Below, one piece after another: positions 26,789-34,837 of a stretch of 64,000 nt of DNA. The notes below the pieces were generated by a model. The model searched no databases. It was given only the letters and a program-made list of their open reading frames with translations, and was not told where the DNA came from. Positions within the stretch are counted from its first letter, which is position 1. Each line of letters starts with the position of its first letter. Source of the DNA: Actinoplanes sp. SE50/110 (GTDB taxonomy: Bacteria; Actinomycetota; Actinomycetes; Mycobacteriales; Micromonosporaceae); assembly GCF_900119315.1 (NCBI RefSeq), contig NZ_LT827010.1, positions 7,248,001 to 7,312,000 of the forward strand, given 5' to 3'. The position numbers and the translations under genes were made by a program.

Positions 26789-27697
26789 TCAGCTTACGGA
26801 GGCGGAATGGACGGCGAGGCCGGTGTGGGCGGCGGCCAGCAGCGGCGTCCGGACGCCGTGCCGGCGGCCCTCGGCGACCAGGTCACCGACGATCGCGTCG
26901 CCCTCCACCGGCCGGCCGGCGACCAGATCGCGATACAGCGACGAGGTGGTCGGCTCGCTGCTGCCGATCGTGGTGTGGACGATCTCCCGGGCCTGCGGGC
27001 GGGGCGGGAAACCGGCCGCGGTGGCCACCGCGATCGCCTCGTCCGCGATCGCCCGGTTGACCTCCGGGCCGCCCGGCGCCGCGTTGATCGCGCCGATCGA
27101 GCCCCGCATCAGCGTGGTCGCCGCACCCAACGTGGCCAGCAGGACCCACTTCTCCCACATCTCGGCGCGGATGTGCCGGGAGGTCCGCGCGTCGAAACCG
27201 GCCTCGCCGATCGCCGCGGCCACCGCGTCCATCCGGTCGTCCGGGCCGCCGTCGAGCGGGCCGCACACCAACCGGGCCAGCCCGGTCATCTGCACCACGT
27301 CGCCGTGCTCGTCGGTCGTCGCGTGGATCATGCAGAGCCCGCCCCAGACGTGCTCCACGCCGAACGCCGTGATCAGCGTCGGGACGTGGCGCATCCCGTT
27401 GAGCAGCGGCACCACCACCGTGCGCGGGCCGATCGCGGCGCCCAGGCCGGCCACCACCGCGTCCAGGGCATAGCTCTTCACCGCCACGACGACCAGGTCG
27501 TAGTGCCGGTCGACGCGGGTGATCACCCGGGGCGTCAGCCGCGTCTCACCGCCCGGGCTCCTGATCCGCAGCCCGCGCTCGGCGAGCACCGTCGCCCGGC
27601 CCTCCCGGACCAGGAAGGTGACATCCCGTCCGGCCTCGGCCAGCCGGCCGCCGAAGAAGCCGCCGGTGGCCCCGGCCCCGGCGACGAGGATCCTCAT
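26789..27697 (-). CDS. Ketopantoate reductase-family protein
   Basis: A 302-residue ApbA/PanE-type NAD(P)H dehydrogenase. The N-terminal Rossmann motif VAGAGATGGFFGG is followed by LVVVAVKSYALDAV and the PLLNGM segment. The C-terminal half contains the helix with the catalytic Lys (EMWEKWVLLATLGAATTL) and the conserved TSSLYRDL. The true enzyme makes pantoate for CoA; paralogues with other 2-oxo acid substrates are frequent in actinomycetes. It is the third gene of a unit with the antiporter and zinc-finger genes, its ATG overlapping the zinc-finger stop (ATGA). Confidence 0.85.
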   Translation of the reverse strand: MRILVAGAGATGGFFGGRLAEAGRDVTFLVREGRATVLAERGLRIRSPGGETRLTPRVITRVDRHYDLVVVAVKSYALDAVVAGLGAAIGPRTVVVPLLNGMRHVPTLITAFGVEHVWGGLCMIHATTDEHGDVVQMTGLARLVCGPLDGGPDDRMDAVAAAIGEAGFDARTSRHIRAEMWEKWVLLATLGAATTLMRGSIGAINAAPGGPEVNRAIADEAIAVATAAGFPPRPQAREIVHTTIGSSEPTTSSLYRDLVAGRPVEGDAIVGDLVAEGRRHGVRTPLLAAAHTGLAVHSASVS

Positions 27698-27957
27698 CCG
27701 AGCTGCTCGTCGTCGAAACACCAGCGCCAGGTCTCCCCCGGCTCGAACGAGCGCATCACCGGGTGGCCGGTCTCGGCGTGGTGGGCCGACATGTGGCGGC
27801 GCGGGGACGAGTCGCAGCAGGCGACCAGGCCGCACGACAGGCACAGACGCAGGTGCACCCAGTCGTCGAACCCACCGGCGACGCACTGCGGGCAGCCGTC
27901 CTCGTACGCGCTGAGCGGGGCCGGCTCGCCGGACTCCTTGAGATGCTGGCAGATCAC
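27694..27957 (-). CDS. UBP-type zinc finger protein
   Basis: An 87-residue protein consisting almost only of a zf-UBP domain. Putative metal ligands are visible: the C-x-H near the N-terminus (Cys3, His5), CPQC at 22-25, CLSC followed by ACC, and HMSAHHAETGH. In eukaryotes this domain binds the C-terminal Gly-Gly of free ubiquitin; bacterial versions have no settled role. The start is GTG at 27957, overlapping the antiporter stop (GTGA), and its own stop overlaps the reductase start. This three-gene coupling suggests a role linked to the antiporter. Confidence 0.88.
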   Translation of the reverse strand: MICQHLKESGEPAPLSAYEDGCPQCVAGGFDDWVHLRLCLSCGLVACCDSSPRRHMSAHHAETGHPVMRSFEPGETWRWCFDDEQLG

Positions 27958-29528
27958 TCTTCACTCCGTCGCAGCTGGGACTCTTCCAGGTCGAGCTCGC
28001 GCTGGGCGCGGACCAGCACCTCCTCGGGGATCCTGCCCTCGTTCCGGGCGATCTTGAAGACGTGCCGTTCGGCTCTGATCATCTCGCGTCGCAGCCGCCC
28101 GTACGCGGCCGAGGGGGTTTCCTGCTGCTGGCTGCCGAGCCGCTCCCAGGCGTTGTTGGAGCGGCTCTCGACCAGCCCGCGCAGCCGGTCGACGACCGAG
28201 GCGGGCGCGCCGTCCGCGTTCTCCTCCAGCGCGGCCAGGGCGGCCCGGCTCGCCGCGTGCTGGATGCCGGCCTCGGCCAGCGCGTCCTGGGCGCTGTTGT
28301 CCTCGCGCACGCCCAGCCGGATCGCCAGTCCCGGCAGCGTGGTCCCCTGCAGCAGCAGGGTCAGCACGATCGTCGCGAAAGCCACGAAGATGAACAGGTC
28401 CCGGGGATACATCGGGACGTCCCTGAGCCCCGGCAGGGGCAGCGTCTGCGCGGCGGCCAGCGTCACCACGCCGCGCATGCCGGCCCAGGCCACCACGGTC
28501 GGCACGCTGACCGGCACCCGGGGGCCGCGCGCCCGCACCCGGGGGAAGAGCCGCCCCAGATACGTCGCCGGATACATCCACACGAAGCGGACCGCCACCA
28601 GCAGCCCGAAGACCAGCGCCGTGACGCTGACCGTGGTGGCCACGCCGGTCTCGATCCCGTCCACCACCATCCGCAGTTGCAACCCCACCAGCAGGAAGAC
28701 GACGCCTTCGAGGAGGAAGGTGACGAGCCGCCAGACCGCGTCCGTCTGCAGCCGGGAGGTGGCCGACAACAGGTACGGGATCCGGTGCCCCAGATACAGG
28801 CCGGTGATCACCACGGCCACCACGCTGGAGGTGCCCAACTCCTCGGCGACGATCACCACGACGAACGGGGTGAGCAACGACACGGCGTCGTCGAGCAGCG
28901 GATCCTCGATCCAGCGGTGCAGCTTCGCGGCGGCCACCGCGGCGACGATGCCGATCACGATGCCGCCGCCGGCCTTCTGCGCGACCTGCCGGCCGATCTC
29001 CCCGAAACCGACCGCGGTCCCGGACAGCGCGCTCACCGAGATGCGCACCATCACCAGCGCGGTCGCGTCGTTGAGCAGGCTCTCGCCCTCGAGGATGGTG
29101 ACCACGTGCCGGGGCAGGCCGACCCGGCGGGCGATCGCGGTCGCCGACACCGCGTCCGGCGGGGCGACGATCGCGCCCAGCGCGACACAGGCGGCCAGCG
29201 GCGCGCCGGGCAGCAGCCAGTGCACCGCGAAACCGATCACGAAGGCGCTGAGCAGCACCAACCCGACCGCGAGCAGCAGGATCGGGCGTAACGCGCTGCG
29301 GAAGGCGGGCACCGAGGTCTGCAGGGCCGCCACGTACAACAGCGGCGGCAGGATGCCGATCAGGACGAACTCCGGCTCCAGGTGCGCCTGCGGGAAACCC
29401 GGCACGTACGACAGCGCCAGACCCGCCACCAGCAGGACCAGCGGCGCCACGAAACCGAGTCGCCGGGCGAGCGCCGCGCCGACCACCGAGATCGCCACGA
29501 GCACGACCGTGTCGACGATGCTCTCCAT
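27954..29528 (-). CDS. CPA1-family Na+/H+ antiporter
   Basis: A 524-residue integral membrane protein with about 12 hydrophobic segments over residues 1-410 and a soluble C-terminal tail of about 115 residues. Landmarks of NhaP/NHE-type antiporters are IVAPPDAVSATAI and the ion-site region LEGESLLNDATALV, with VAWAGMRGVVTLAAAQ further on. It should exchange Na+ or K+ for protons at the membrane. The charged tail (EESQLRRSEE end) is probably regulatory. It is the first gene of the coupled unit with zf-UBP and the reductase. Confidence 0.93.
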   Translation of the reverse strand: MESIVDTVVLVAISVVGAALARRLGFVAPLVLLVAGLALSYVPGFPQAHLEPEFVLIGILPPLLYVAALQTSVPAFRSALRPILLLAVGLVLLSAFVIGFAVHWLLPGAPLAACVALGAIVAPPDAVSATAIARRVGLPRHVVTILEGESLLNDATALVMVRISVSALSGTAVGFGEIGRQVAQKAGGGIVIGIVAAVAAAKLHRWIEDPLLDDAVSLLTPFVVVIVAEELGTSSVVAVVITGLYLGHRIPYLLSATSRLQTDAVWRLVTFLLEGVVFLLVGLQLRMVVDGIETGVATTVSVTALVFGLLVAVRFVWMYPATYLGRLFPRVRARGPRVPVSVPTVVAWAGMRGVVTLAAAQTLPLPGLRDVPMYPRDLFIFVAFATIVLTLLLQGTTLPGLAIRLGVREDNSAQDALAEAGIQHAASRAALAALEENADGAPASVVDRLRGLVESRSNNAWERLGSQQQETPSAAYGRLRREMIRAERHVFKIARNEGRIPEEVLVRAQRELDLEESQLRRSEE

Positions 29529-29544
29529 GGCCGGAAAGCTTATG

Positions 29545-30138
29545 TCAGGCCGTGGTGATCACACCCGAGCGCGCCACCGTGCGGGTGTAGGTGCCGTCCG
29601 TGCCCGCCCGCAGCCACATGCCGTCCACCGAGAAGACGTACGGCGTCTTCGGGATCAGCCCGGTGACCGTGGCGGTCATCCAGCCACAGGCGGTCGGCGT
29701 CACGGTGAGCCAGCCCGGCGTCTCCGGCTGCGCACCGACCACCAGCTTCTGGCTGACCGCCAGAATGTGGTAGTCGACCAGCTGGTCTCCGCCCGGGTTG
29801 AACCATTTCACGGTGGCGGTGGTGCTGCCCGCGGTGACGTCGAGGCCGTTGATCTGGCCGCCCTTGAAGACCGCCGGGTCACAGCCGGGGCTGCCGCTGG
29901 GCCGCGGGGTCGCCGACCCGGAGGGCAGCGGCGGCAGGCTGGCGAGGCCCGGGGTGGTGCCGGGCGAGACGCTGCGGGTCGGCGACGGGGCGACACTGCC
30001 GGTGGCCATCAGCAGCCACGGCGTCCCGGTGGGCGACGGGGCGGCCTGCGGGGTCGTGGCGGAGGCGCAGGCGGCCAGCAGCAGCGAGCCGGCGAGCAGG
30101 GGCAGGGCGACGGCGACGGCTTTCCGGATCCTCGGCAC
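29545..30138 (-). CDS. Lipoprotein with a fibronectin-III-like domain
   Basis: A 197-residue predicted lipoprotein. From the GTG at 30138 the signal begins VPRIRKAV, followed by a hydrophobic stretch ending in the lipobox LLAAC (Cys25). A Ser/Pro/Thr linker leads to a single beta-rich domain with TTATVKWFNPGGDQLVDYHI and TATVTGLIPKTPYVFSVDG, which reads like an Fn3 domain. It is probably exported and anchored at the membrane's outer face, with unknown ligand. An ATG at 30219 would add 27 residues before the signal; no convincing ribosome site settles the start. Confidence 0.7.
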   Translation of the reverse strand: MPRIRKAVAVALPLLAGSLLLAACASATTPQAAPSPTGTPWLLMATGSVAPSPTRSVSPGTTPGLASLPPLPSGSATPRPSGSPGCDPAVFKGGQINGLDVTAGSTTATVKWFNPGGDQLVDYHILAVSQKLVVGAQPETPGWLTVTPTACGWMTATVTGLIPKTPYVFSVDGMWLRAGTDGTYTRTVARSGVITTA

Positions 30139-30384
30139 GCCTTCAGGTTCGGGCGGATCCGCCGGGGGCTTAGCCGCCGATCGCGATGGCAGGCCGGTCG
30201 CGAGACGTTTGGTGGCCATCGTCACAGCGTCGGCACGGTCGGATACCCGGCAGGGCGCCGCCCACCCATCCGGCGGGCCCCGTCGTACGTAATGATGCGA
30301 AGAGGCCGGAATGAACTCTGCGGCCCGGCTGTTGGCAGCGGAAAGCCCGCGAGAGCGGGCGACGTCTTCGAGGAGGTCCGCAGC

Positions 30385-31290
30385 GTGCTCGACCCACACG
30401 GGCTCTACGAGGTGGCCGGGGAGTTGCCGGCCCTGGACGGCCCGGTGCTCATCCAGGCGCTGACCGGGTTCGTCGACGCGGGCAGCGCGATCCAGCTCGC
30501 CCGGGAAAGCCTTCTGGAAAATTTGGAGAGCGAGGTCGTCGCCACCTTCGACCTGGACCAGCTGCTCGACTACCGGTCCCGCCGGCCCCCGATGATCTTC
30601 GTGGCCGACCACTTCGAGAGCTACGACGACCCGGTGCTCGCCCTGCACCTCGTCCGCGACCAGCTCGGCATCCCGTTCCTGCTGCTCACCGGCCCCGAGC
30701 CGGACCTGCAGTGGGAGCGCTTCATCGCCGCCCTCACCGGCCTGATCGACCGCCTCGGGGTCAAGGCCACCATCGGGCTGAACGCGATCCCGATGGCCGT
30801 CCCCCACACCCGCCCGGTCAGCATGACCGCGCACGCCACCGACAAGAGTCTGCTCGGCGAACACGAGTCGTGGCTGCAGCGGGTCCAGGTGCCGGCCAGC
30901 GTCGGCAACCTGCTCGAATTCCGGCTCGGGCAGAACGGGCATGCCGCGCTGGGCTACGCCGCGCACGTCCCGCACTACCTGGCCCAGACCGCCTACCCGG
31001 CCGCCGCCGAACTGCTGCTCGACTCGGTCTCGCAGAACACCGGGCTGGCGCTGCCCACCGGCGGCCTGCGCGAATCGGCGAAACTCGTCCGCGAAGAGGT
31101 CGACAAGCAGATCGCCGACGACGAGCAGGCCGCCCGGCTGGTCGCCTCCCTGGAGGCGCAGTACGACGCCTTTTTGCGCGGGCGGGCCAACAACCTGCTG
31201 GTCGACTCGGACACGCCGCTGCCGACCGCGGAGGAGCTCGGGGCGGAGTTGGAACGCTTCCTCGCCGAGCAGGCCCGGGACGAGAACTGA
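30385..31290 (+). CDS. PAC2-family protein
   Basis: A 301-residue PAC2 protein, related to proteasome-assembly chaperones and common in actinobacteria. Family stretches include VLIQALTGFVDAGSAIQLA, LDQLLDYRSRRPPMIF, LLTGPEPDLQWERF and the VPASVGNLLEFRLG segment. The GTG at 30385 is favoured because GAGGAGG precedes it by 8 bases. The function of bacterial PAC2 proteins is unsettled; a link to the actinobacterial proteasome is only a family-based idea, as no proteasome genes are in the window. Confidence 0.88.
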   Translation: MLDPHGLYEVAGELPALDGPVLIQALTGFVDAGSAIQLARESLLENLESEVVATFDLDQLLDYRSRRPPMIFVADHFESYDDPVLALHLVRDQLGIPFLLLTGPEPDLQWERFIAALTGLIDRLGVKATIGLNAIPMAVPHTRPVSMTAHATDKSLLGEHESWLQRVQVPASVGNLLEFRLGQNGHAALGYAAHVPHYLAQTAYPAAAELLLDSVSQNTGLALPTGGLRESAKLVREEVDKQIADDEQAARLVASLEAQYDAFLRGRANNLLVDSDTPLPTAEELGAELERFLAEQARDEN

Positions 31291-31300
31291 CCTCCCGCTT

Positions 31301-31334
31301 CGACGGGCCGCCCGCGGTTACCGGCGGCCCGTCG
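31301..31334. terminator. Bidirectional hairpin terminator
   Basis: A perfect 12-bp stem, CGACGGGCCGCC (31301-31312) with GGCGGCCCGTCG (31323-31334), lies between the convergent PAC2 and esterase genes. It touches neither stop codon. Confidence 0.85.
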
Positions 31335-31335
31335 C

Positions 31336-32091
31336 CTACTTGTGGTCCAGCATCCACCTGAGCACGGCCGGGAGCTGGGCGTCCCAGTAGTCCCAGGCGT
31401 GCCCGCCCGGGCTGAAGGTCACATCGAGCTCCACCCCGTGCGCCTTGCACGCGGCGACGAAGCGGCGGTTCTGCGCGAGCAGATGATCCTCGGTGCCGCA
31501 GCGCAGCATCAGCCGGGGCAGCCGGCCCGGATCCCCGGTGCGCAGCAGATGCAGCAGATCCTCGTCACCGCCGGCCACCACCCGGTCCGCGAACACCCGT
31601 GCGACCAGGGCGCGCATGTGCGGTCGAAGATCATGTTCTTGGATGTACGCCAGGTCCAGAGCCCCGGAGAGCGTGGCCGCCGCCGCGAACCGCTCCGGCT
31701 CGCGCAGCGCCCACTTCATCGCGCCGTACCCGCCCATCGACAGCCCGGCGACGAACGTGTCCTCGCGCCGCCCCGACACCCGGAAGAACTTGCGCACCGT
31801 CTCCGGCAGCTCGGCCGACAGGAAGTCCCAGAACCGCATCCCGTACGCCTCGTTGGCGTAGAAGCTCCGGTGCACCTCGGGCATGATCACGGCGAGCCCG
31901 TACTCGGCCGCATACCGCTCGACCGAGGTGAACCGGCTCCACGCGGTGCTGTCGTCGGTCAACCCGTGCAGCAGATAGAGCACCGGCGGCGGGGTGCCGG
32001 CGTCTTCGTCGGGCAGGATCACCGTCATCGAGGTACGCAGTTCCAGCGCCTCGGAGTCGAAGTCACAGCGGATCAGGGCCACACGTCCCAT
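31336..32091 (-). CDS. Esterase, S-formylglutathione hydrolase/antigen-85-like fold
   Basis: A 251-residue alpha/beta hydrolase of the putative-esterase (esterase D) family. The nucleophile elbow is GLSMGGYGA, the oxyanion/substrate strand VLYLLHGLTDDSTAW lies near residue 40, and the catalytic His is in SPGGHAWDYWD near the C-terminus. No signal peptide is visible, so it is probably cytoplasmic. The ATG at 32091 gives MGRVALIRCDF. The substrate is unknown. Confidence 0.85.
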   Translation of the reverse strand: MGRVALIRCDFDSEALELRTSMTVILPDEDAGTPPPVLYLLHGLTDDSTAWSRFTSVERYAAEYGLAVIMPEVHRSFYANEAYGMRFWDFLSAELPETVRKFFRVSGRREDTFVAGLSMGGYGAMKWALREPERFAAAATLSGALDLAYIQEHDLRPHMRALVARVFADRVVAGGDEDLLHLLRTGDPGRLPRLMLRCGTEDHLLAQNRRFVAACKAHGVELDVTFSPGGHAWDYWDAQLPAVLRWMLDHK

Positions 32092-32141
32092 TCTCGGCCA
32101 TCGCACCGGCACGGGCGCGGCACTCGTCCCGCTTCGTGGAA

Positions 32142-32220
32142 CCCGCGGCCGCCCCTTCCGCCGCGGCCGCCTTTTTCCGCCGCGGCCGCCCCTTTCCGCC
32201 GCGGCCCCGCGGCCGCGGCA
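32142..32220. repeat. NotI-like GC repeats upstream of the esterase
   Basis: Four imperfect copies of CCGCGGCCGCC separated by CTTTTTCCG-like pyrimidine runs, with a ~19-22-bp period. They lie in the divergent gap 32092-32400 between the esterase and a hypothetical gene; a good promoter follows at 32282. Confidence 0.7.
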
Positions 32221-32281
32221 CGGCACGGCCCGGCCTGTCCGAGATCGATCCTCCTCGACGCCCGGCGGGCCGCCCGTGCGG

Positions 32282-32310
32282 TTGGGAATGTCGTACCCGT
32301 CGATTAGAAT
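32282..32310 (+). promoter_or_regulatory. Sigma-70-type promoter
   Basis: TTGGGA (32282-32287), a 17-bp spacer and TAGAAT (32305-32310) match the housekeeping consensus well, the clearest such match in the window. It points to the hypothetical gene at 32401, leaving a leader of about 85 bases. Confidence 0.55.
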
Positions 32311-32400
32311 GTGTGTACGAAAGAGGGGCCCTGAGCTGCTGATCTTCGGACGGTTTCGAACGCCTGTTCGATGGCTTGCAGCGCGAGTGAGGAGACCGAC

Positions 32401-33072
32401 GTGACCACGTCCACCCTGTCCACGATCTCGACCAACCCCGTGCCCGTCATCCCGCCGTACGCAACGATGCTGGGCTTCACGCGGTATGTCTCGCGCACCG
32501 GTCCCGCCAAGGCCACGTTCGTCGGCGGGCTGCGCAAGCAGCGGGAGCGGCGCCGCGGTTTCAACCCGCACAGCCAGCTGATCAAAGCGCTGAAGACGGA
32601 CATCGCCTTCCGCACCGGCGGCAGCTATCTCGCCGGCGTCGTCGACCTGGTGAAAGACCGGTGGAAGCCGCTCTACGAGTCGCTGCGCTCGGGCGCCCGC
32701 ACCTACCTGGCCTCGCTCGGCGACCCCGAGGCGGTCACGCTGATCCAGACCCGCGATGCCCTGGCCAGCGTCGGCCCCCTCGCTGTGAAGATCAACCCGC
32801 ACTTCGGCCTGCGCTTCGACGACGGCCACCGCGAGGCGGTCCGCATCCACTTCGACGAGGAGCCGCCCACCCCGGAACTGGTCACCGCCATGCTCCACCT
32901 GATGGCCCGGCACATGGACCAGATCCTCCCGGACGCCGACCCGGTCCTGGTCGACCTCCGCCGCGGCGTCACCCACCGCCTCAACCCCGCCACCCGCCAC
33001 GCCGACGTCGAAAGCTGGCTGGCCGGCGAGGCCGCCGCCTTCACCGCCATCTGGTCCACCCCCGCCGCCTGA
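32401..33072 (+). CDS. Hypothetical protein
   Basis: A 223-residue soluble protein I do not recognise. It opens with a Ser/Thr/Pro-rich segment, then a basic patch (LRKQRERRRGFNPHSQ), an apparently helical region with LAGVVDLVKDRWKPLYESL, and an alpha/beta portion with VKINPHFGLRFDDGHREAV. There is no signal peptide or TM segment. The GTG at 32401 is supported by GAGGAG seven bases upstream and a good promoter at 32282. The basic patch could contact nucleic acid, but nothing proves it. Confidence 0.75.
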   Translation: MTTSTLSTISTNPVPVIPPYATMLGFTRYVSRTGPAKATFVGGLRKQRERRRGFNPHSQLIKALKTDIAFRTGGSYLAGVVDLVKDRWKPLYESLRSGARTYLASLGDPEAVTLIQTRDALASVGPLAVKINPHFGLRFDDGHREAVRIHFDEEPPTPELVTAMLHLMARHMDQILPDADPVLVDLRRGVTHRLNPATRHADVESWLAGEAAAFTAIWSTPAA

Positions 33073-33634
33073 CAGCCACCACCACCGCCGCCGGCCCGGC
33101 CCCGGTACCGACCACCGGAAGCCGAGCCGGCACCGACGCTTCCCCGCCAGCCCGGCCTCGCCCAGCACCGACGCTTCCCCGCCGGCGCAAGGCCACCGGG
33201 CGGAACGCCACCGACGGCGGACCCGCCGTGGTGGCTCGGTCGGCCAGTCACCGGCCGGCCCTCCCCCGAGCCCGTTCCCCGGCGCGCTGCCCGCGCCGGG
33301 GAACGGCCGCTTCAGGCGTGGGCGACGCTTCAAGCGTCGCCGACGCTTCGGGCCCGGACGACGGCTCAGGCCTGGCGCCGCTTCAGGCCCGGGCAACGGC
33401 TCAGGCCCGGCGACGCCCCGTGCCGGGCAGGCCGGCGGGACGGGCTGCGGTGCACGCGGGGCAGGCGGCCCGGGTGGGTTACCGTGGGGGTGTGAACGGG
33501 TTCTCCGGGCGTCTCTCGCCGCCGCGCTCCTGAGCGGAGCCGGTGTCGTCGCTGCCTGAGCTCGGCTCGGCGGCGTTGTAGCGCTGCGTTCCGCTGCCGG
33601 TCCCGGAACCGACTCACCTCTGCGGAGTGCGCGC
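33073..33634. other. Gene-free stretch with degenerate repeats
   Basis: No convincing gene. Near 33130-33190 the phrase CACCGACGCTTCCCCGCC occurs twice. From 33305 to 33420 a degenerate ~20-23-bp unit with GCTTCAGGCCCGG or GGCTCAGGCCCGG variants repeats about six times. A tiny frame with a GTG start (33492-33533, 13 residues) precedes the EamA gene and could be a leader peptide, but the evidence is only its position. Confidence 0.6.
33274..33304 (+). terminator. Strong hairpin after the hypothetical gene
   Basis: A perfect 13-bp stem, GTTCCCCGGCGCG (33274-33286) with CGCGCCGGGGAAC (33292-33304), with a 5-base loop. It is about 200 bp past the stop at 33072, so a terminator is likely but another RNA structure is possible. 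Confidence 0.6.
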
Positions 33635-34588
33635 ATGTCTTCGTTCTTCTCGTCGTCTGAGGCCGCGGTGAACCCTCGGCTCAGCCTTCTGCAACTGTCC
33701 ATCGGCGGCCTCCTCTGGGGCACCGCCGGCGTCGTCGTTCAAGTCGTGGCCGGGCGGACCGGACTCGGCGCGGTGGCCATCGGGTTCTATCGGCTGCTGT
33801 TCGCGGCCGCCACCATGCTCCTGGTCGGGGGGCGGGCGCGGCGGCAGATCGGGGTGGCTCTCCGGTCCGCGCCGGGGACGGTCGTGCTGGCCGGGGTGGG
33901 GCTCGCCGCGTACCAGGCGCTCTATTTTCTCGCGGTGCGCCTCAGCGGGGTGAGCATCGCGACCGTGGTCAGCCTCGGGCTCGCTCCGGTGCTGCTCAGC
34001 GTGTGGGAGACGATCCGCACCCGGCGGCGGCCCGAAAACGCGCAGGCCGGCGCTTCGGTGGCGGCGGTCATCGGGTTGCTGCTGATTTCGGGCACGACCG
34101 GATCGACCGGGTCGAGCACCGGGCTGGGCCTGCTCGCGGCGATCGCGTCCGGCACGGTGTACGCCGCGTCGACGGCACTCAGCCGGCACACCACGCAGGG
34201 GGTTCCACCACTGGTGCTGACCACGCTGTCGTGCGCGATCGGGGCGGTCGCCCTAGCGCCGGTCGCGATCGTGCAGGGGCTGACGTTCACGCCGGGTGTC
34301 ACGCCGATCGTGCTGCTCGCCTACCTGGGGGCGATCACCACGGCTCTGGCGTACGCGTGCTTCTACACCGGGTTGCGGCACACCACCGGCAGTGTCGCCG
34401 TGGTCGTCACCCTGCTCGAACCGTTGACCGCCGCCGGGCTGGCGGTCGTCCTGATCGGTGAGCCGCTGGCGCTGCCCACCATCGTCGGCGGCCTGCTCAT
34501 GCTCGGCGCGGTGACCGGCCTGTACCTGGGCGCCGGCCGCCGCACCACACCCGCGGCATCGCGCCGGCCGGTCCCCGTCACGGACTGA
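33635..34588 (+). CDS. EamA/DMT-family transporter
   Basis: A 317-residue inner-membrane protein with about ten hydrophobic segments in two EamA halves. The first starts LLQLSIGGLLWGTAGVV; the second contains LGLLAAIASGTVYAAST and ends with the family segment TLLEPLTAAGLAVVLIGE. DMT members export or import small metabolites; the substrate cannot be read. A 12-bp hairpin lies just past its stop. Confidence 0.9.
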   Translation: MSSFFSSSEAAVNPRLSLLQLSIGGLLWGTAGVVVQVVAGRTGLGAVAIGFYRLLFAAATMLLVGGRARRQIGVALRSAPGTVVLAGVGLAAYQALYFLAVRLSGVSIATVVSLGLAPVLLSVWETIRTRRRPENAQAGASVAAVIGLLLISGTTGSTGSSTGLGLLAAIASGTVYAASTALSRHTTQGVPPLVLTTLSCAIGAVALAPVAIVQGLTFTPGVTPIVLLAYLGAITTALAYACFYTGLRHTTGSVAVVVTLLEPLTAAGLAVVLIGEPLALPTIVGGLLMLGAVTGLYLGAGRRTTPAASRRPVPVTD

Positions 34589-34600
34589 GACGGCAACATG

Positions 34601-34635
34601 CCCGGCGCCGGCTTCAGACAGAGGCCGGCGCCGGG
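34601..34635 (+). terminator. Hairpin terminator after the EamA gene
   Basis: A perfect 12-bp stem, CCCGGCGCCGGC (34601-34612) with GCCGGCGCCGGG (34624-34635), begins 12 bp past the stop codon. Confidence 0.8.
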
Positions 34636-34659
34636 ATCGGCACGGTCACGGCGGGGCGG

Positions 34660-34837
34660 TGGTGGCGATCGCCGGGCGGCGGCGTCAGGCGGTCATGGCA
34701 ATCTTCGGGCGGCGGCGTCAGGCCGTCATGGCGATCTTCGGGCAGCGCCGTCAGGTGGTCATGGCGATCGCCGGGCGGCGGCTTCCGCCAGTCATGGTGA
34801 TCGCCGGGCGGCGGCATCAGGCGGTGATGGCGATGGT
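34660..34837. repeat. 33-bp tandem array running into a gene's 3' end
   Basis: Exact 33-bp units start at 34660, 34693, 34726, 34759 and 34792, and a partial copy at 34825. The shared core is TCATGGCGATCTTCGGGCGG or a close variant. The last units contain the stop (34817-34819) and final codons (Thr-Ile-Ala-Ile-Thr-Ala) of the minus-strand membrane-protein gene. As with the array at 492-681, the gene's tail seems to have been serially duplicated outward. Confidence 0.9.

Noticed and set aside
27763..30384. Long plus-strand extension in frame with the PAC2 gene
   Set aside because: It runs antisense to the antiporter and lipoprotein genes; PAC2 homology and GAGGAGG place the true start at 30385.
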